A stretch of 64,000 nt of DNA, from the NCBI RefSeq assembly GCF_020216065.1, contig NZ_JAIWNA010000001.1:186001-250000 (forward strand), in the 5' to 3' direction. This document shows, in pieces, positions 17,475-25,580 of the stretch. Source of the stretch: Nocardia rosealba (GTDB lineage Bacteria > Actinomycetota > Actinomycetes > Mycobacteriales > Mycobacteriaceae). Numbering within the stretch: the stretch's first letter is position 1; each line of letters starts with the position of its first letter. The notes beneath the pieces were generated by a model. The model had not been told where the DNA came from, searched no databases, and saw only the letters and a program-made list of their open reading frames with translations. Position numbers and translations under genes: made by a program.

Positions 17475-17536
17475 GGTGAGTTACCCATGTTCTCGCCTCG
17501 GGTCGTCGGCGCGAGATATCTGCGGTATACACCACT

Positions 17537-18235
17537 ATGCGCAAATGGTTGACGGGTGCGGCCGCGGTGGTCGTGGTCGTGGTCGCGGTGGTGGCGGGGC
17601 TTTATGTACTGATGAATTCGCGCACCTACCAGCTCACCGGCGAACTCGTGAACCGTGTCGAAACCCAGGACAAAGTCGTCGCACTCACCTTCGACGACGG
17701 GCCGACCGAACGAACCCCGGAAATCCTGCGCACCCTGGCCGAATTGCAGGTGCCCGCCACCTTCTACCTCGTCGGTGACGATCTCGCCGCGCATCCCGAA
17801 TTCGGGCAGGCGATCGCGGCGGCGGGGCACGAAATCGGCAACCACACCTACACGCACCGCCGCATGGTGCTGGTTTCGGGCGACACCGTGCGTGACGAGA
17901 TCGAACGCACCGACACCGAGATCCGCCGCACCGGCTATCAGGGGCCGATCACCTTCCGCCCGCCCTACGGCAAGAAGCTCTACGGCCTGCCGAAATACCT
18001 CGCCGACCACGACCGCACCACGGTGACCTGGGATGTCGAACCCGATTCCGCGGGCGGCGTCGACCGTGACACCGTGGTCGCCACCACCCTCGAACAGACC
18101 CGCCCCGGTTCCATCGTGCTGCTGCACGTCATGCACGGCACCGAATCGGCGGCCGCGCTGCCAGGCATCGTCACCGGCCTGCGCGCACAGGGATACCGCT
18201 TCGCCACCGTCTCCGACATGCTGGCGAAGAACTAG
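17537..18235 (+). CDS. Membrane-anchored polysaccharide deacetylase (NodB domain)
   Basis: 232-residue protein with an N-terminal transmembrane anchor (residues about 6-26) and an extracellular NodB deacetylase domain. The metal-dependent motifs are all present: TFDDGP (about 50-55), NHTYTHRRM (HxxxH type, about 103-111), RPPYG (about 138-142), and the LLHVMH block near 197. Family members remove acetyl groups from peptidoglycan or other envelope glycans. The gene follows an L,D-transpeptidase gene, so a cell-wall role is likely. No clear ribosome site is seen; a TATACA sequence lies just upstream. Its stop overlaps the convergent HxlR gene by four bases. Confidence 0.86.
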   Translation: MRKWLTGAAAVVVVVVAVVAGLYVLMNSRTYQLTGELVNRVETQDKVVALTFDDGPTERTPEILRTLAELQVPATFYLVGDDLAAHPEFGQAIAAAGHEIGNHTYTHRRMVLVSGDTVRDEIERTDTEIRRTGYQGPITFRPPYGKKLYGLPKYLADHDRTTVTWDVEPDSAGGVDRDTVVATTLEQTRPGSIVLLHVMHGTESAAALPGIVTGLRAQGYRFATVSDMLAKN

Positions 18236-18621
18236 CCGTTGCCGCGGTAGCCGGAGCGCGCCGCCTGCACCGTGTCGATATTGGTCTCGAGGACCTCGAT
18301 CAGCGCGTGCAGCCGGACGGCCACCTGTGCGCCCAGCTCGGTGAGGGTGTATTCCACGCGCGGCGGAATGGCCTCCAGGACTTCGCGGTGCACCATGCCG
18401 TCGCGCTCGAGGGCCTGCAGGGTCTGCGACAGCATGCGCTCGCTCACCCCGTCGACCCGCCTGCGGAGCGCGCTGAACCGGAACGGGCCCTCCCGCAGGG
18501 CCACCAGGGCGAGCACACCCCACCGGCTCGCGACGTTCTGCAGCACCGACCTGGACGCGCAGTCGCGTGCGAAGACGTCGGCTTCCAGCGTCTGATCGTC
18601 GTCGAGGTGCTGCTCACTCAT
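18232..18621 (-). CDS. HxlR-family transcriptional regulator
   Basis: 129-residue winged-helix regulator of the HxlR/MarR-like family: SVLQNVASRWGVLALVALREG (split as SVLQNVASRWG then VLALVALREG), the recognition part FSALRRRVDGVSERMLSQTL, and the wing REVLEAIPPRVEYTLTE. Cys near residue 21 (ARDCASR) is at the position used for redox sensing in several HxlR proteins. The ATG at 18621 gives family length and has AAGGAGG about 13 bases upstream. It is divergent from an NmrA-type NAD(P)-binding gene, matching the known pairing of such regulators with quinone or electrophile reductases. Confidence 0.85.
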   Translation of the reverse strand: MSEQHLDDDQTLEADVFARDCASRSVLQNVASRWGVLALVALREGPFRFSALRRRVDGVSERMLSQTLQALERDGMVHREVLEAIPPRVEYTLTELGAQVAVRLHALIEVLETNIDTVQAARSGYRGNG

Positions 18622-18673
18622 ACCGGTGATCTTACCCTCCTTGACGACAGCGCCTACTGAATGCATAGTACTT

Positions 18674-18686
18674 ACTAATAGTTAGT
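18674..18686. promoter_or_regulatory. AT-rich inverted repeat, candidate HxlR operator
   Basis: ACTAA-TAG-TTAGT lies in a locally AT-rich stretch between the divergent HxlR and reductase starts, preceded by TAGTACTT. Its position suits repression of both genes. Confidence 0.5.
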
Positions 18687-18712
18687 GCATGTCGATCAGT
18701 TCGGAGGAAGTC

Positions 18713-19546
18713 ATGACTGTTGCGGTGGCCGGAGCGAGTGGACAGCTGGGCAGGCTCGTCGTCGAGGCATTGGTGGCGGCCGGTGAGCGGCCGGTGGCGA
18801 TCGTGCGGGATCCGGCGAAGGTGGCCGATCTCGATGTCGAAGTACGCCGGGCGTCCTACGACGACGCGGCAGCGCTCGATGCCGCGCTGATCGGTGTCGA
18901 CCGGTTGCTGCTCATCTCGGGCAACGAGTTCGGCGCGCGAGTCGCCCAGCACACCACCGTGATTCGAGCGGCCGAACGCGCGGGTGTCGAGCTGCTGGCC
19001 TACACGAGCATTCCGCAGGCCGAGGTGAACCCGATGATCCTGGCCGCCGAACATCGCGGCACCGAAGAGGTGCTCGCGGGCGCGTCGGTGCCGACGGTGC
19101 TGCTGCGCAACAGCTGGTACTGGGAGAACTACAGCCAGGCCGCGGCCCTCGCCGCACAGACCGGCGTGCTGCACGGCGCGATGGACGAGGGTCGCGTCTC
19201 GGGTGCGGCCCGAGCCGACTACGCCGAGGCCGCGGCCCGCGTCCTCACCGGAGACGGGCACGCGGGCCGCGTCTACGAACTGGGTGGCGACGAAGCCCTC
19301 TCCGGCCCCGACCTGGCCGCCGCGATCGGTGCGGCCACCGGCGCGACTGTGCGCTACGAGAACCTCCCGACCAGCGAATACGCGGCCACCCTGCACGCCG
19401 CGGGCGTGGACGAGCAGTTCGCCACGGTCCTCGCCGACTCGGACGCGGGCATCGCCCAGGGCTTCCTCGAGGTGCGCACCGGCGACCTCACCAAGCTCCT
19501 CGGACGCCCGGCCACCCCGGCGGCCTCGGTCTTCGCGTCGGCCTGA
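18713..19546 (+). CDS. NmrA/QorB-like NAD(P)-dependent reductase
   Basis: 277-residue atypical short-chain dehydrogenase fold protein: dinucleotide motif VAGASGQLGRLVVEAL at residues 4-19, IVRDPAKVADL for NADP contact, LLAYTSIPQAE, and NSWYWENY. This set matches QorB/YtfG-type NAD(P)H:quinone oxidoreductases, which reduce quinones and protect from electrophiles. GGAGG precedes the ATG. The divergent HxlR-type gene is probably its regulator. Catalysis on quinones is inferred from family resemblance. Confidence 0.85.
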   Translation: MTVAVAGASGQLGRLVVEALVAAGERPVAIVRDPAKVADLDVEVRRASYDDAAALDAALIGVDRLLLISGNEFGARVAQHTTVIRAAERAGVELLAYTSIPQAEVNPMILAAEHRGTEEVLAGASVPTVLLRNSWYWENYSQAAALAAQTGVLHGAMDEGRVSGAARADYAEAAARVLTGDGHAGRVYELGGDEALSGPDLAAAIGAATGATVRYENLPTSEYAATLHAAGVDEQFATVLADSDAGIAQGFLEVRTGDLTKLLGRPATPAASVFASA

Positions 19547-19592
19547 GCCCCCGGGTCTTCGAGGTTCCGTCGGCTTCGACCGGACCCTGCGC

Positions 19593-19629
19593 GGTCCCCG
19601 CACGGCGAATCTCAGTGCCGACGGGGACC
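19593..19629 (+). terminator. Possible terminator after the NmrA-type gene
   Basis: GGTCCCCG (19593-19600) pairs with CGGGGACC (19622-19629); the inner bases CACGGC and GTGCCG can extend the stem imperfectly. It lies 47 bases after the stop. Confidence 0.45.
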
Positions 19630-19703
19630 GGCGGCGCACCCGTTAGAAGGTGATGGTGTCCCGGGCGGCCCAAGTGCCCGGTGACGCCCCCGGTTCGCAC
19701 CGC

Positions 19704-19709
19704 TACAGT
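19704..19709 (+). promoter_or_regulatory. Leaderless-type -10 box for the DoxX-like gene
   Basis: TACAGT lies seven bases before a GTG at 19717, matching the TAnnnT-N6/7-start pattern repeated elsewhere in the window. It was used to choose that start. Confidence 0.5.
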
Positions 19710-19716
19710 GCGGAGC

Positions 19717-20100
19717 GTGGCTCATGAAACTCCCCGTCGGCGCGCGCACACCTACCTGAGTGGTTTGTTGTTCGTGGTCGGTGTCCTGCATTTCGTCGCG
19801 CCGAAGCTGTTCGACGGCATCGTTCCCAAGCAGTTGCCCGGCGAACCCCGGGCCTATACCTACGGCTCCGGGGTCGCCGAGCTGGGTGTCGCCACGGCGC
19901 TGGCAGTGCCGAAGACCCGGCGTTTCGGTGGCTGGCTCGCCGCGGGCCTGTTCGTCGCCGTTTTCCCGGCCAATGTGCAGATGACCGTCGACGTGCTCGG
20001 CAACCCCAAGTCCTCGCCCGCCTTCAAGGCCGGGGTGGTCGCACGGTTGCCGCTGCAGATTCCGCTGATCGTGGCCGCGTTGCGGGTCGCGCGCCGCTGA
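19717..20100 (+). CDS. DoxX-like small membrane protein
   Basis: 127-residue protein with four hydrophobic segments resembling DoxX/DoxD-like membrane proteins (GLLFVVGVLHFVAPKLFDGIVP near the start; split as GLLFVVGVLHF and VAPKLFDGIVP). The PxxLPGEPR region and the GVAELGVATAL helix fit this family, which is poorly characterised and linked to redox or respiratory functions. GTG at 19717 was chosen because of the TACAGT box; earlier in-frame GTG codons at 19681 and 19708 would add 12 or 3 residues. The stop abuts the convergent VOC gene. Function unknown. Confidence 0.72.
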   Translation: MAHETPRRRAHTYLSGLLFVVGVLHFVAPKLFDGIVPKQLPGEPRAYTYGSGVAELGVATALAVPKTRRFGGWLAAGLFVAVFPANVQMTVDVLGNPKSSPAFKAGVVARLPLQIPLIVAALRVARR

Positions 20101-20478
20101 TCACACCCACTGCACGAGCTGGATGACCACGCCGTTGGGGTCGGTCATCTGGAAGTAGCGCTCGCCCCATTCCTCGGTTTCGATGGGCGTCTCGATCGGG
20201 ACGCCCGCGTCGCGCAATCGCTCGTATTCGCTGTCGATGTCGTCGACCACGAAGACCACGAGCACACCCTCGCCCGCACTGCCCGCGATCCGCGCCGGCT
20301 TGAACGACTTCAGGCCGGTGCGCAGGTAGATGACGTCCATGCCCGCGTCGGGCCTGCCGAGGCTGACGAACCCGTCGGCGGCCATGTTCTCGGTGAAACC
20401 GAGGTGGTCGACGAGGAACTGGGCCGACGCCTGCGGGTCGTCCACATTGAGCGAGACGGCGGAAGCGGTGATCTGCAT
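20101..20478 (-). CDS. VOC-family (glyoxalase/bleomycin-resistance fold) protein
   Basis: 125-residue protein with a vicinal oxygen chelate fold made of two beta-alpha-beta-beta-beta units: SVLNVDDP-type start (AVSLNVDDPQASAQFLVDHLGF), then the second module ending YFQMTDPNGVVIQLVQWV. Family members include glyoxalases, dioxygenases and antibiotic-binding proteins. Most metal ligands are not clearly placed. GAGGAGAG precedes the ATG. It is a stand-alone gene sharing its stop boundary with the DoxX-like gene. The substrate is unknown. Confidence 0.8.
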   Translation of the reverse strand: MQITASAVSLNVDDPQASAQFLVDHLGFTENMAADGFVSLGRPDAGMDVIYLRTGLKSFKPARIAGSAGEGVLVVFVVDDIDSEYERLRDAGVPIETPIETEEWGERYFQMTDPNGVVIQLVQWV

Positions 20479-20560
20479 GGACTCTCCTCGATGACGTTAC
20501 TCCGTACTTTGTACGCTTTTAGTCTGCGAATAATGACCACCGACCGCTCTATGAGCTGGC

Positions 20561-21112
20561 TCACACCTTGAAGGTGTCGCGTTCGATCCGCAGCGTGGTG
20601 ATGGTCGACGCGAGGCCCTCGTACTGATTGACGAGCAGCACGATCTCGATGAGCAACCGCTCGTCGTAGTGCGCGGCCAGCTCCGCCCACGCCGCGTCGT
20701 CGATATCGCGGGTGGTCACCAGCCGGTCGGTCGCGGTGAGCAGCGCCCGCTGACGCGGCGTCCACCCCTCCGCGTCCGGCCCCGCCGCCACCCGATCCAC
20801 CTCGACCGCGGTCAGCCCGGCCTTGCGCCCCAGTCGGCGATGGTGGTCGGCCTCGTAACCGCAGTCGCGCAGATGCGCCACCCGCAGAATCACCAATTCG
20901 GCCTCCGCGCGCGGCAATCGCCCACCCGGCATGAGCTTGCCGGAGAAATGCAGCCAACCCCGGAACAGCCCACGGGTGCGACCGAGTGTGCTGAAAAGGT
21001 GGGCGTCCGCCGTGCCCGCCGCGCGAGAAAGTACCTGCCAGACAACCCAGTTGATCGGTCCGAGTTCACCCAACCGGCCGGGGGAAATGCGTGGTAGGGG
21101 CGTTGCGGCCAT
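20561..21112 (-). CDS. Carboxymuconolactone decarboxylase / AhpD-like protein
   Basis: 183-residue all-helical protein of the carboxymuconolactone decarboxylase (AhpD-like) superfamily: LPRAEAELVILRVAHLRDCGYEADHH corresponds to the family's E-xx-C-xx-H region (seen as RVAHLRDCGYEADHH at about 77-91), and LLIEIVLLVNQYEGLAS is the closing helix. Only one cysteine is present where AhpD has CxxC, so a peroxiredoxin-reductase role is unlikely. GAGGTGG lies upstream of the ATG. The gene is isolated. Function unknown. Confidence 0.75.
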   Translation of the reverse strand: MAATPLPRISPGRLGELGPINWVVWQVLSRAAGTADAHLFSTLGRTRGLFRGWLHFSGKLMPGGRLPRAEAELVILRVAHLRDCGYEADHHRRLGRKAGLTAVEVDRVAAGPDAEGWTPRQRALLTATDRLVTTRDIDDAAWAELAAHYDERLLIEIVLLVNQYEGLASTITTLRIERDTFKV

Positions 21113-21298
21113 CGTCGTCCACCTCGTCTTATCGCTCGGTTCCGTCGGAATCGACAGCGTACTCGGCGGTACGCGCGCACGGTGGCGAGTCGGTTTTTCT
21201 TTGGTTTCCAGTGGTTTTCGGAACAGTTGCGCGTCATGATTTGGGTACCGCAGCGCGCAGCGGCGGTGAGGTCGCAGCAGTGGTAGGGGAACATCGCA

Positions 21299-22180
21299 AT
21301 GCTGGTTCGGATCAGGCCGGGCGCGGAACTCACCGGCGCCGAGCGGGAGTTCGTCGAATGCCTGAGCGCCTATCCGAGCCCTGGGCTCGCCCTGATCGAC
21401 CCACAGGTGGGGGATCGGCGCCTCGACGCGGTGGTGGTGACGCCGCGGGGGATCACGGTGATCGACGTGTTGGGATTCCGGCGACGGCAGAGCGGGTTGC
21501 TTGCCATGTCGAGCACGGGGGCGTGGACGATCAGCGACAGTCCGCTGGAGTTGGACGCCGGACCGTCGAGCGGGCTGACCGACCGGCTCGAACACGGTGT
21601 GCACGCGGTGCGGGTGGCGCTGGAACACGCGCTGCAGGAGAGCAGGCATGTGTGCGGGGCGGTGGTGCTCGTGCCGTACCGGGGTGTGGTGGTGCGACCG
21701 GCGCGCACCGCCTTACGTCCGGGCCTCGACGTGCTGGTCGCCAATACTGTCGACGCGCACGAATTACGCGTCTACCTGGAGAACTTCTCGGCCGGCCCGC
21801 GCGAATGGACCGTCGAGAGGGTGCTCAACACCTGCGCCGCGCTCGGCCTGGCCGACCTCGCCCCCACCCGTACCGAGCTCACCGACGACGGATTCCCGGC
21901 CAAACGCCCCGACCCGGCACCGACCGCCCCACGACCCCGCCGTGTCGAACCGCCCGCCCCGCCCACCGAACCGGCAAAGGAGGGCAAACTGGCAGGTCTG
22001 GTGGTGTTCGGCCTGGCTGTGCTCGGCATGCTGATCGTGCTGGTGATGGTGATCCTCGCCCTGCTCACCGACTCACCGTCCCCGCGAACGGTCTCCGACA
22101 TCACCGAGTCGACCACCCCGGCCCCGGTCACCGTCACCCACCGTCCCGCCCACTGCTGGCCGTTCCAGACCGACTGCTGA
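21299..22180 (+). CDS. NERD-like domain protein with C-terminal membrane segment
   Basis: 293-residue protein. The N-terminal half resembles a nuclease-related (NERD) domain: DRRLDAVVVTPRGITVIDVLG at about 41-60 follows the D-x-V-V-V ... G-h-h-V-I-D/E pattern, with a basic residue cluster FRRRQSG after it. Residues about 200-230 are a proline-rich linker, followed by one transmembrane helix (about 238-260) and a short extracellular tail with two cysteines. The layout suggests a membrane-tethered DNA- or RNA-binding domain. GGGGAAC lies upstream of the ATG. Function unknown; family assignment moderate. Confidence 0.6.
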   Translation: MLVRIRPGAELTGAEREFVECLSAYPSPGLALIDPQVGDRRLDAVVVTPRGITVIDVLGFRRRQSGLLAMSSTGAWTISDSPLELDAGPSSGLTDRLEHGVHAVRVALEHALQESRHVCGAVVLVPYRGVVVRPARTALRPGLDVLVANTVDAHELRVYLENFSAGPREWTVERVLNTCAALGLADLAPTRTELTDDGFPAKRPDPAPTAPRPRRVEPPAPPTEPAKEGKLAGLVVFGLAVLGMLIVLVMVILALLTDSPSPRTVSDITESTTPAPVTVTHRPAHCWPFQTDC

Positions 22181-22260
22181 CTCCCGTCCGACACCGCCGC
22201 ACAATCGCGGCACGTGGGTCGGGCCGTGCCCGACTGGGCACCGACACCGCGACGGAACTG

Positions 22261-22965
22261 TCAATCACGCACAGTCCCACCTAGTTTCGTGAAGGCGATA
22301 GCTTGCTCGGCCCGAGCCCGCACATGCACGCAGGACGTGGTGATGTGGGTGACGAGGGTGTGCAGGGCGCGCTCGCGGCGTCCGGCCAGCACGTGCTCGG
22401 CGATGGCGATGTGTTCGGTGGTCATCGCCGCTACCCGGTCGGTGGTCGGCACATCCATCGTGCGCACCGGGCGGACCCGGATGTAGACGGCACTCAGAGC
22501 TTCGGCGAGGGCCGAATTGCCCGCTGCCCGCAGCAGTTCGGTGTGGAACCGCTCATCGGCCGCGACCAGCTCGGGGCCCGGGCGCGGCGGCGTGTCCCTG
22601 AATTCTTGCCAGCGCGTGAGTTCCGTGCGGACGGCGACCAGATCGTGTCCGGCCGGGGCCGCAGCCGAACCGAGCGTCGAACGTTGAAAGCCCCGTGTTT
22701 CCAGAACCATTCGTAACTCGAAAAGCTCGTCGAGTTCGGCCAGCCGTGGCCGGTAGAGGTACAGCCCCTCCGGATGACGCTGCACCAGGCCGTCGGCCTG
22801 TAACCGGGCCAGCGCCTCGCGCACCGGAGTGCGCGAGACGCCGTAGCGCCGGGCCAGCCGTTCGGCGCGCAACCGCTCGGCCGGTGCGAGCCGACCGGTC
22901 GCCAGATCGTCACGCAGCGATTCGTACACGCGGTCGGCCAGCGAAACCCGCCCACCCCTGCCCAT
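22261..22965 (-). CDS. GntR-family regulator (FadR/FCD-like)
   Basis: 234-residue regulator with an N-terminal winged helix-turn-helix (SLADRVYESLRDDLATGRL, then GVSRTPVREALARLQADGLV) and an all-helical FCD-type effector domain with metal-binding histidines (ERFHTELLRAAGN and HIAIAEHVL). It is the last gene after urtE on the same strand, 14 bases downstream, so it may be co-transcribed with the urea transporter operon and control it in response to a nitrogen metabolite. The TGTATACA palindrome upstream of urtA is a candidate target. Confidence 0.85.
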   Translation of the reverse strand: MGRGGRVSLADRVYESLRDDLATGRLAPAERLRAERLARRYGVSRTPVREALARLQADGLVQRHPEGLYLYRPRLAELDELFELRMVLETRGFQRSTLGSAAAPAGHDLVAVRTELTRWQEFRDTPPRPGPELVAADERFHTELLRAAGNSALAEALSAVYIRVRPVRTMDVPTTDRVAAMTTEHIAIAEHVLAGRRERALHTLVTHITTSCVHVRARAEQAIAFTKLGGTVRD

Positions 22966-22979
22966 GACGCGGCCTGCGT

Positions 22980-23672
22980 TCAGATCGCCATCGCCGCGCG
23001 CACAGCCGATTCCGCGCCCGCCCCGCCCGGTCCGGTGGAACCGACGTGCCCCGAGTGCAGCACGTAGTACCGCTGGGCGGCCTGCAACGCGAAACCGATG
23101 TGTTGCTCCACCAGCAGCACGCTCAACCCGCCGCGCTGCGTCAATTCGATGATGGTCCGCTCGATTTCGGCGACGACCGAGGGCTGGATGCCCTCGGTCG
23201 GTTCGTCGAGGATGAGCAGTTTCGGTTCGGTGATGAGGGCGCGGGCGATGGCGAGTTGCTGCCGCTGACCGCCCGAGAGCAACCCGGCCTTGCGGGTGAG
23301 CAGCTCGCGCAGGGCCGGGAACAGATCGAGCGACTCGTCGATCAGCGCCTTGCCGCGCTTGCGACCATCGGCCACCACCTGCAGGTTCTCGGCTGTGGAC
23401 AGCTGGGGAAAACTCTGCTGACCCTGCGGAACATAGGCGATGCCCCGCTTCACCCGTTGTGACGGCGAGAGCTTGCTGATCTTCTCGCCGTCGAAGGTGA
23501 TAGTGCCCGACTTGGTCGGCAGCAGCCCGACGGCGGTGCGCAGCAGGGTGGTCTTGCCCGCGCCGTTGTGGCCCATGATCGCGACCACGCTGTCGTCGGG
23601 GACGGTCAGGCTCACGCCGTGGACCACCTCGGTGCGCCCGTATCCCGAACGGACCTCTTCTAGTTCAAGCAT
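22980..23672 (-). CDS. urtE: Urea ABC transporter ATP-binding subunit UrtE
   Basis: 230-residue ABC ATPase of the branched-chain amino acid/urea type. Walker A GHNGAGKTT (about 34-42), Q-loop in YVPQGQQSFPQLS, signature LSGGQRQQ (about 137-144), Walker B LLILDEP and the H-loop VEQHIG are all present. The family signature for UrtE (QGQ...FP) is seen. It starts eight bases before the end of urtD, so the two overlap. It powers uptake together with UrtD, UrtB and UrtC. Confidence 0.92.
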   Translation of the reverse strand: MLELEEVRSGYGRTEVVHGVSLTVPDDSVVAIMGHNGAGKTTLLRTAVGLLPTKSGTITFDGEKISKLSPSQRVKRGIAYVPQGQQSFPQLSTAENLQVVADGRKRGKALIDESLDLFPALRELLTRKAGLLSGGQRQQLAIARALITEPKLLILDEPTEGIQPSVVAEIERTIIELTQRGGLSVLLVEQHIGFALQAAQRYYVLHSGHVGSTGPGGAGAESAVRAAMAI

Positions 23673-24471
23673 CGGCGGCTTCCTTGTCTGTGGTTGCCAT
23701 GGCCGCGGTGCCGAGGTAGACCTCCTGCACGCGCGGGTCGGCCTGCACCTGTTCCACGCTGCCCTCGCTGAGCACCTTGCCGCCCGCGAGCACCGTCACC
23801 GAGGTGGCGAAGGACCGCATGAAGTCCATGTCGTGCTCCACGACCAGGACCACGCGGTCACCACCGATGCGGCGCAACAGGTTTCCGGTCTCCTCGCGTT
23901 CCTCGGCGCTCATGCCCGCGACGGGTTCGTCGAGCAGCAGCACCGAGGCGTTCTGCACGAGCAGCATGCCGATCTCGAGCCATTGCTTCTGGCCGTGTGC
24001 GAGCACTCCGGCGGGTTTGTCGCGCAGCGCGGTGAGACCTGTTGTCTCCAAGGCCTCTTCGATGGCGGGCAGCACGGATTTGCGCGCACGCAGCAGCGAC
24101 AGTGCCGAGCGGCCCGCGCCCGCCGCGATGTCGAGGTTCTGCAGCACCGTGAGCTGCTCGAACACACTCGCCGTCTGGAAGGTGCGCCCGACGCCGAGCC
24201 GGGCGATCTGGTGCACCTTCTTGCCGAGCAGTTCGATACCCGACTTCTGCGCCGACCCGGTCGCCGGGACCAGGCCGGTAATCGCGTCGATGAGGGTGGT
24301 CTTGCCCGCGCCGTTGGGCCCGATGAGGAACCGCAGGTCGCCCTGCAGGACGGTCAGGTCGACATCGGTCACCGCCTTGAATCCGTCGAAAGACACCGAC
24401 AGACCGCGGATTTCGAGGTAGTCGCTGTTCATGCCCGCATTGCCGCCGGGCTTGGGTTCGTGTGAAGTCAT
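23665..24471 (-). CDS. urtD: Urea ABC transporter ATP-binding subunit UrtD
   Basis: 268-residue ABC ATPase. Walker A GPNGAGKTT lies at 51-59, the Q-loop region at GVGRTFQTASVF (about 93-104), a signature AHGQKQWLEIG (replacing LSGGQ, as usual in UrtD) at about 158-168, Walker B VLLLDEPVAGMS at about 177-188 and the switch VEHDMDFM. The ATG at 24471 overlaps the urtC stop by four bases (ATGA), which indicates coupled translation in the urtABCDE operon. Confidence 0.92.
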   Translation of the reverse strand: MTSHEPKPGGNAGMNSDYLEIRGLSVSFDGFKAVTDVDLTVLQGDLRFLIGPNGAGKTTLIDAITGLVPATGSAQKSGIELLGKKVHQIARLGVGRTFQTASVFEQLTVLQNLDIAAGAGRSALSLLRARKSVLPAIEEALETTGLTALRDKPAGVLAHGQKQWLEIGMLLVQNASVLLLDEPVAGMSAEEREETGNLLRRIGGDRVVLVVEHDMDFMRSFATSVTVLAGGKVLSEGSVEQVQADPRVQEVYLGTAAMATTDKEAADA

Positions 24472-25580
24472 CGGGCCAGCACCTTCTCCTCGGTGACCAC
24501 AGCGGGTGTTTCCGGTTTGCGGCTCTCGCGCCATCCCTTGACCATCGGCCACAGTCCGGCGAGACCGGCGGGGATGAACCCGACGACCACGATGAACAGC
24601 ACGCCCTGCAGGTAGGTCCAGCCCGACGGGAACGACTCCGACAGCGAGGTCTGCGCCCAGGCGACCCCGATCGCGCCGAGCACCGGACCGAGCAGGGTGG
24701 TGCGGCCACCGATCGCGACGCCGATCAGGAACGCGATCGACGGGACGACACCGATATCGGCGGGCGAGATGATGCCGACGATCGGTGTGAACAGCGCACC
24801 CGCGATACCGGCGAGGAACGCCGCGACCACGTACGCGACGATCTTGATATTCGCGGGGTCGTACCCGAGAAAACGCACCCGCTCCTCGGCATCGCGCACC
24901 GCGATCAGCAGCTCGCCGTAGCGGCTGCGGTTGAGCTGACGGATCAGCGCCACCACCACGAGCAGCGTGCCCGCCGCGATGAAGAACAGCATCTGCCGGT
25001 TGGCCGGGTCCGAGAGCCGGAACCCGAAGAACGCCCGGAAGTCCGACAGCCCGGTGAAGCCACCGATGGCCTGCTGACCGGTCAGCAGAATCGCCAGTGC
25101 CGCCGCGAGCGCCTGGCTCAGAATGGCGAAGTACGCACCGCGCACCCGCCGCTTGAACACGCCGTACCCGAGCACGGCCGCGACCAGCGCGGGCAGCACG
25201 AGGATGGCCAGGATCGCGACCGATGCGGATTCGAACGGCTGCCAGAAGCCCGGCAGTTCGCTGATGCCGGAGATCTCCATGAACTCGGGCACCTCGTTGC
25301 CCAGGCGTGCGGCGTCGGCGAGCTGCATGTGCATGGCCATGATGTAGGCGCCGATGCCGAAGAACACACCCTGTCCGAGGGTGAGCATTCCACCACGGCC
25401 CCAAGCCAATCCGATGCCCGCCGCCACGATCGCGAAGCAGAGGAACTTGGCGAGCAGGTTCAGCCGGAAGTCGCTCAGCACCGCCGGGGCGACGGCGAAC
25501 AGGACTATCGCCGCGACCGCGAACCCGGCCAGCGGAGTGAGCCGGGGATAGGCGCGAAGGCGTTCGGTCAGTGCGTTCAT
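24468..25580 (-). CDS. urtC: Urea ABC transporter permease UrtC
   Basis: 370-residue permease of the LivM/UrtC type with about nine transmembrane segments. GRGGMLTLGQGVFFGIGAY (about 62-80) and the cytoplasmic coupling region AVRDAEERVRFLGYDPANIK are typical. The ATG at 25580 overlaps the urtB stop by four bases. With UrtB it forms the channel for urea import across the cytoplasmic membrane. Confidence 0.92.
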   Translation of the reverse strand: MNALTERLRAYPRLTPLAGFAVAAIVLFAVAPAVLSDFRLNLLAKFLCFAIVAAGIGLAWGRGGMLTLGQGVFFGIGAYIMAMHMQLADAARLGNEVPEFMEISGISELPGFWQPFESASVAILAILVLPALVAAVLGYGVFKRRVRGAYFAILSQALAAALAILLTGQQAIGGFTGLSDFRAFFGFRLSDPANRQMLFFIAAGTLLVVVALIRQLNRSRYGELLIAVRDAEERVRFLGYDPANIKIVAYVVAAFLAGIAGALFTPIVGIISPADIGVVPSIAFLIGVAIGGRTTLLGPVLGAIGVAWAQTSLSESFPSGWTYLQGVLFIVVVGFIPAGLAGLWPMVKGWRESRKPETPAVVTEEKVLAR

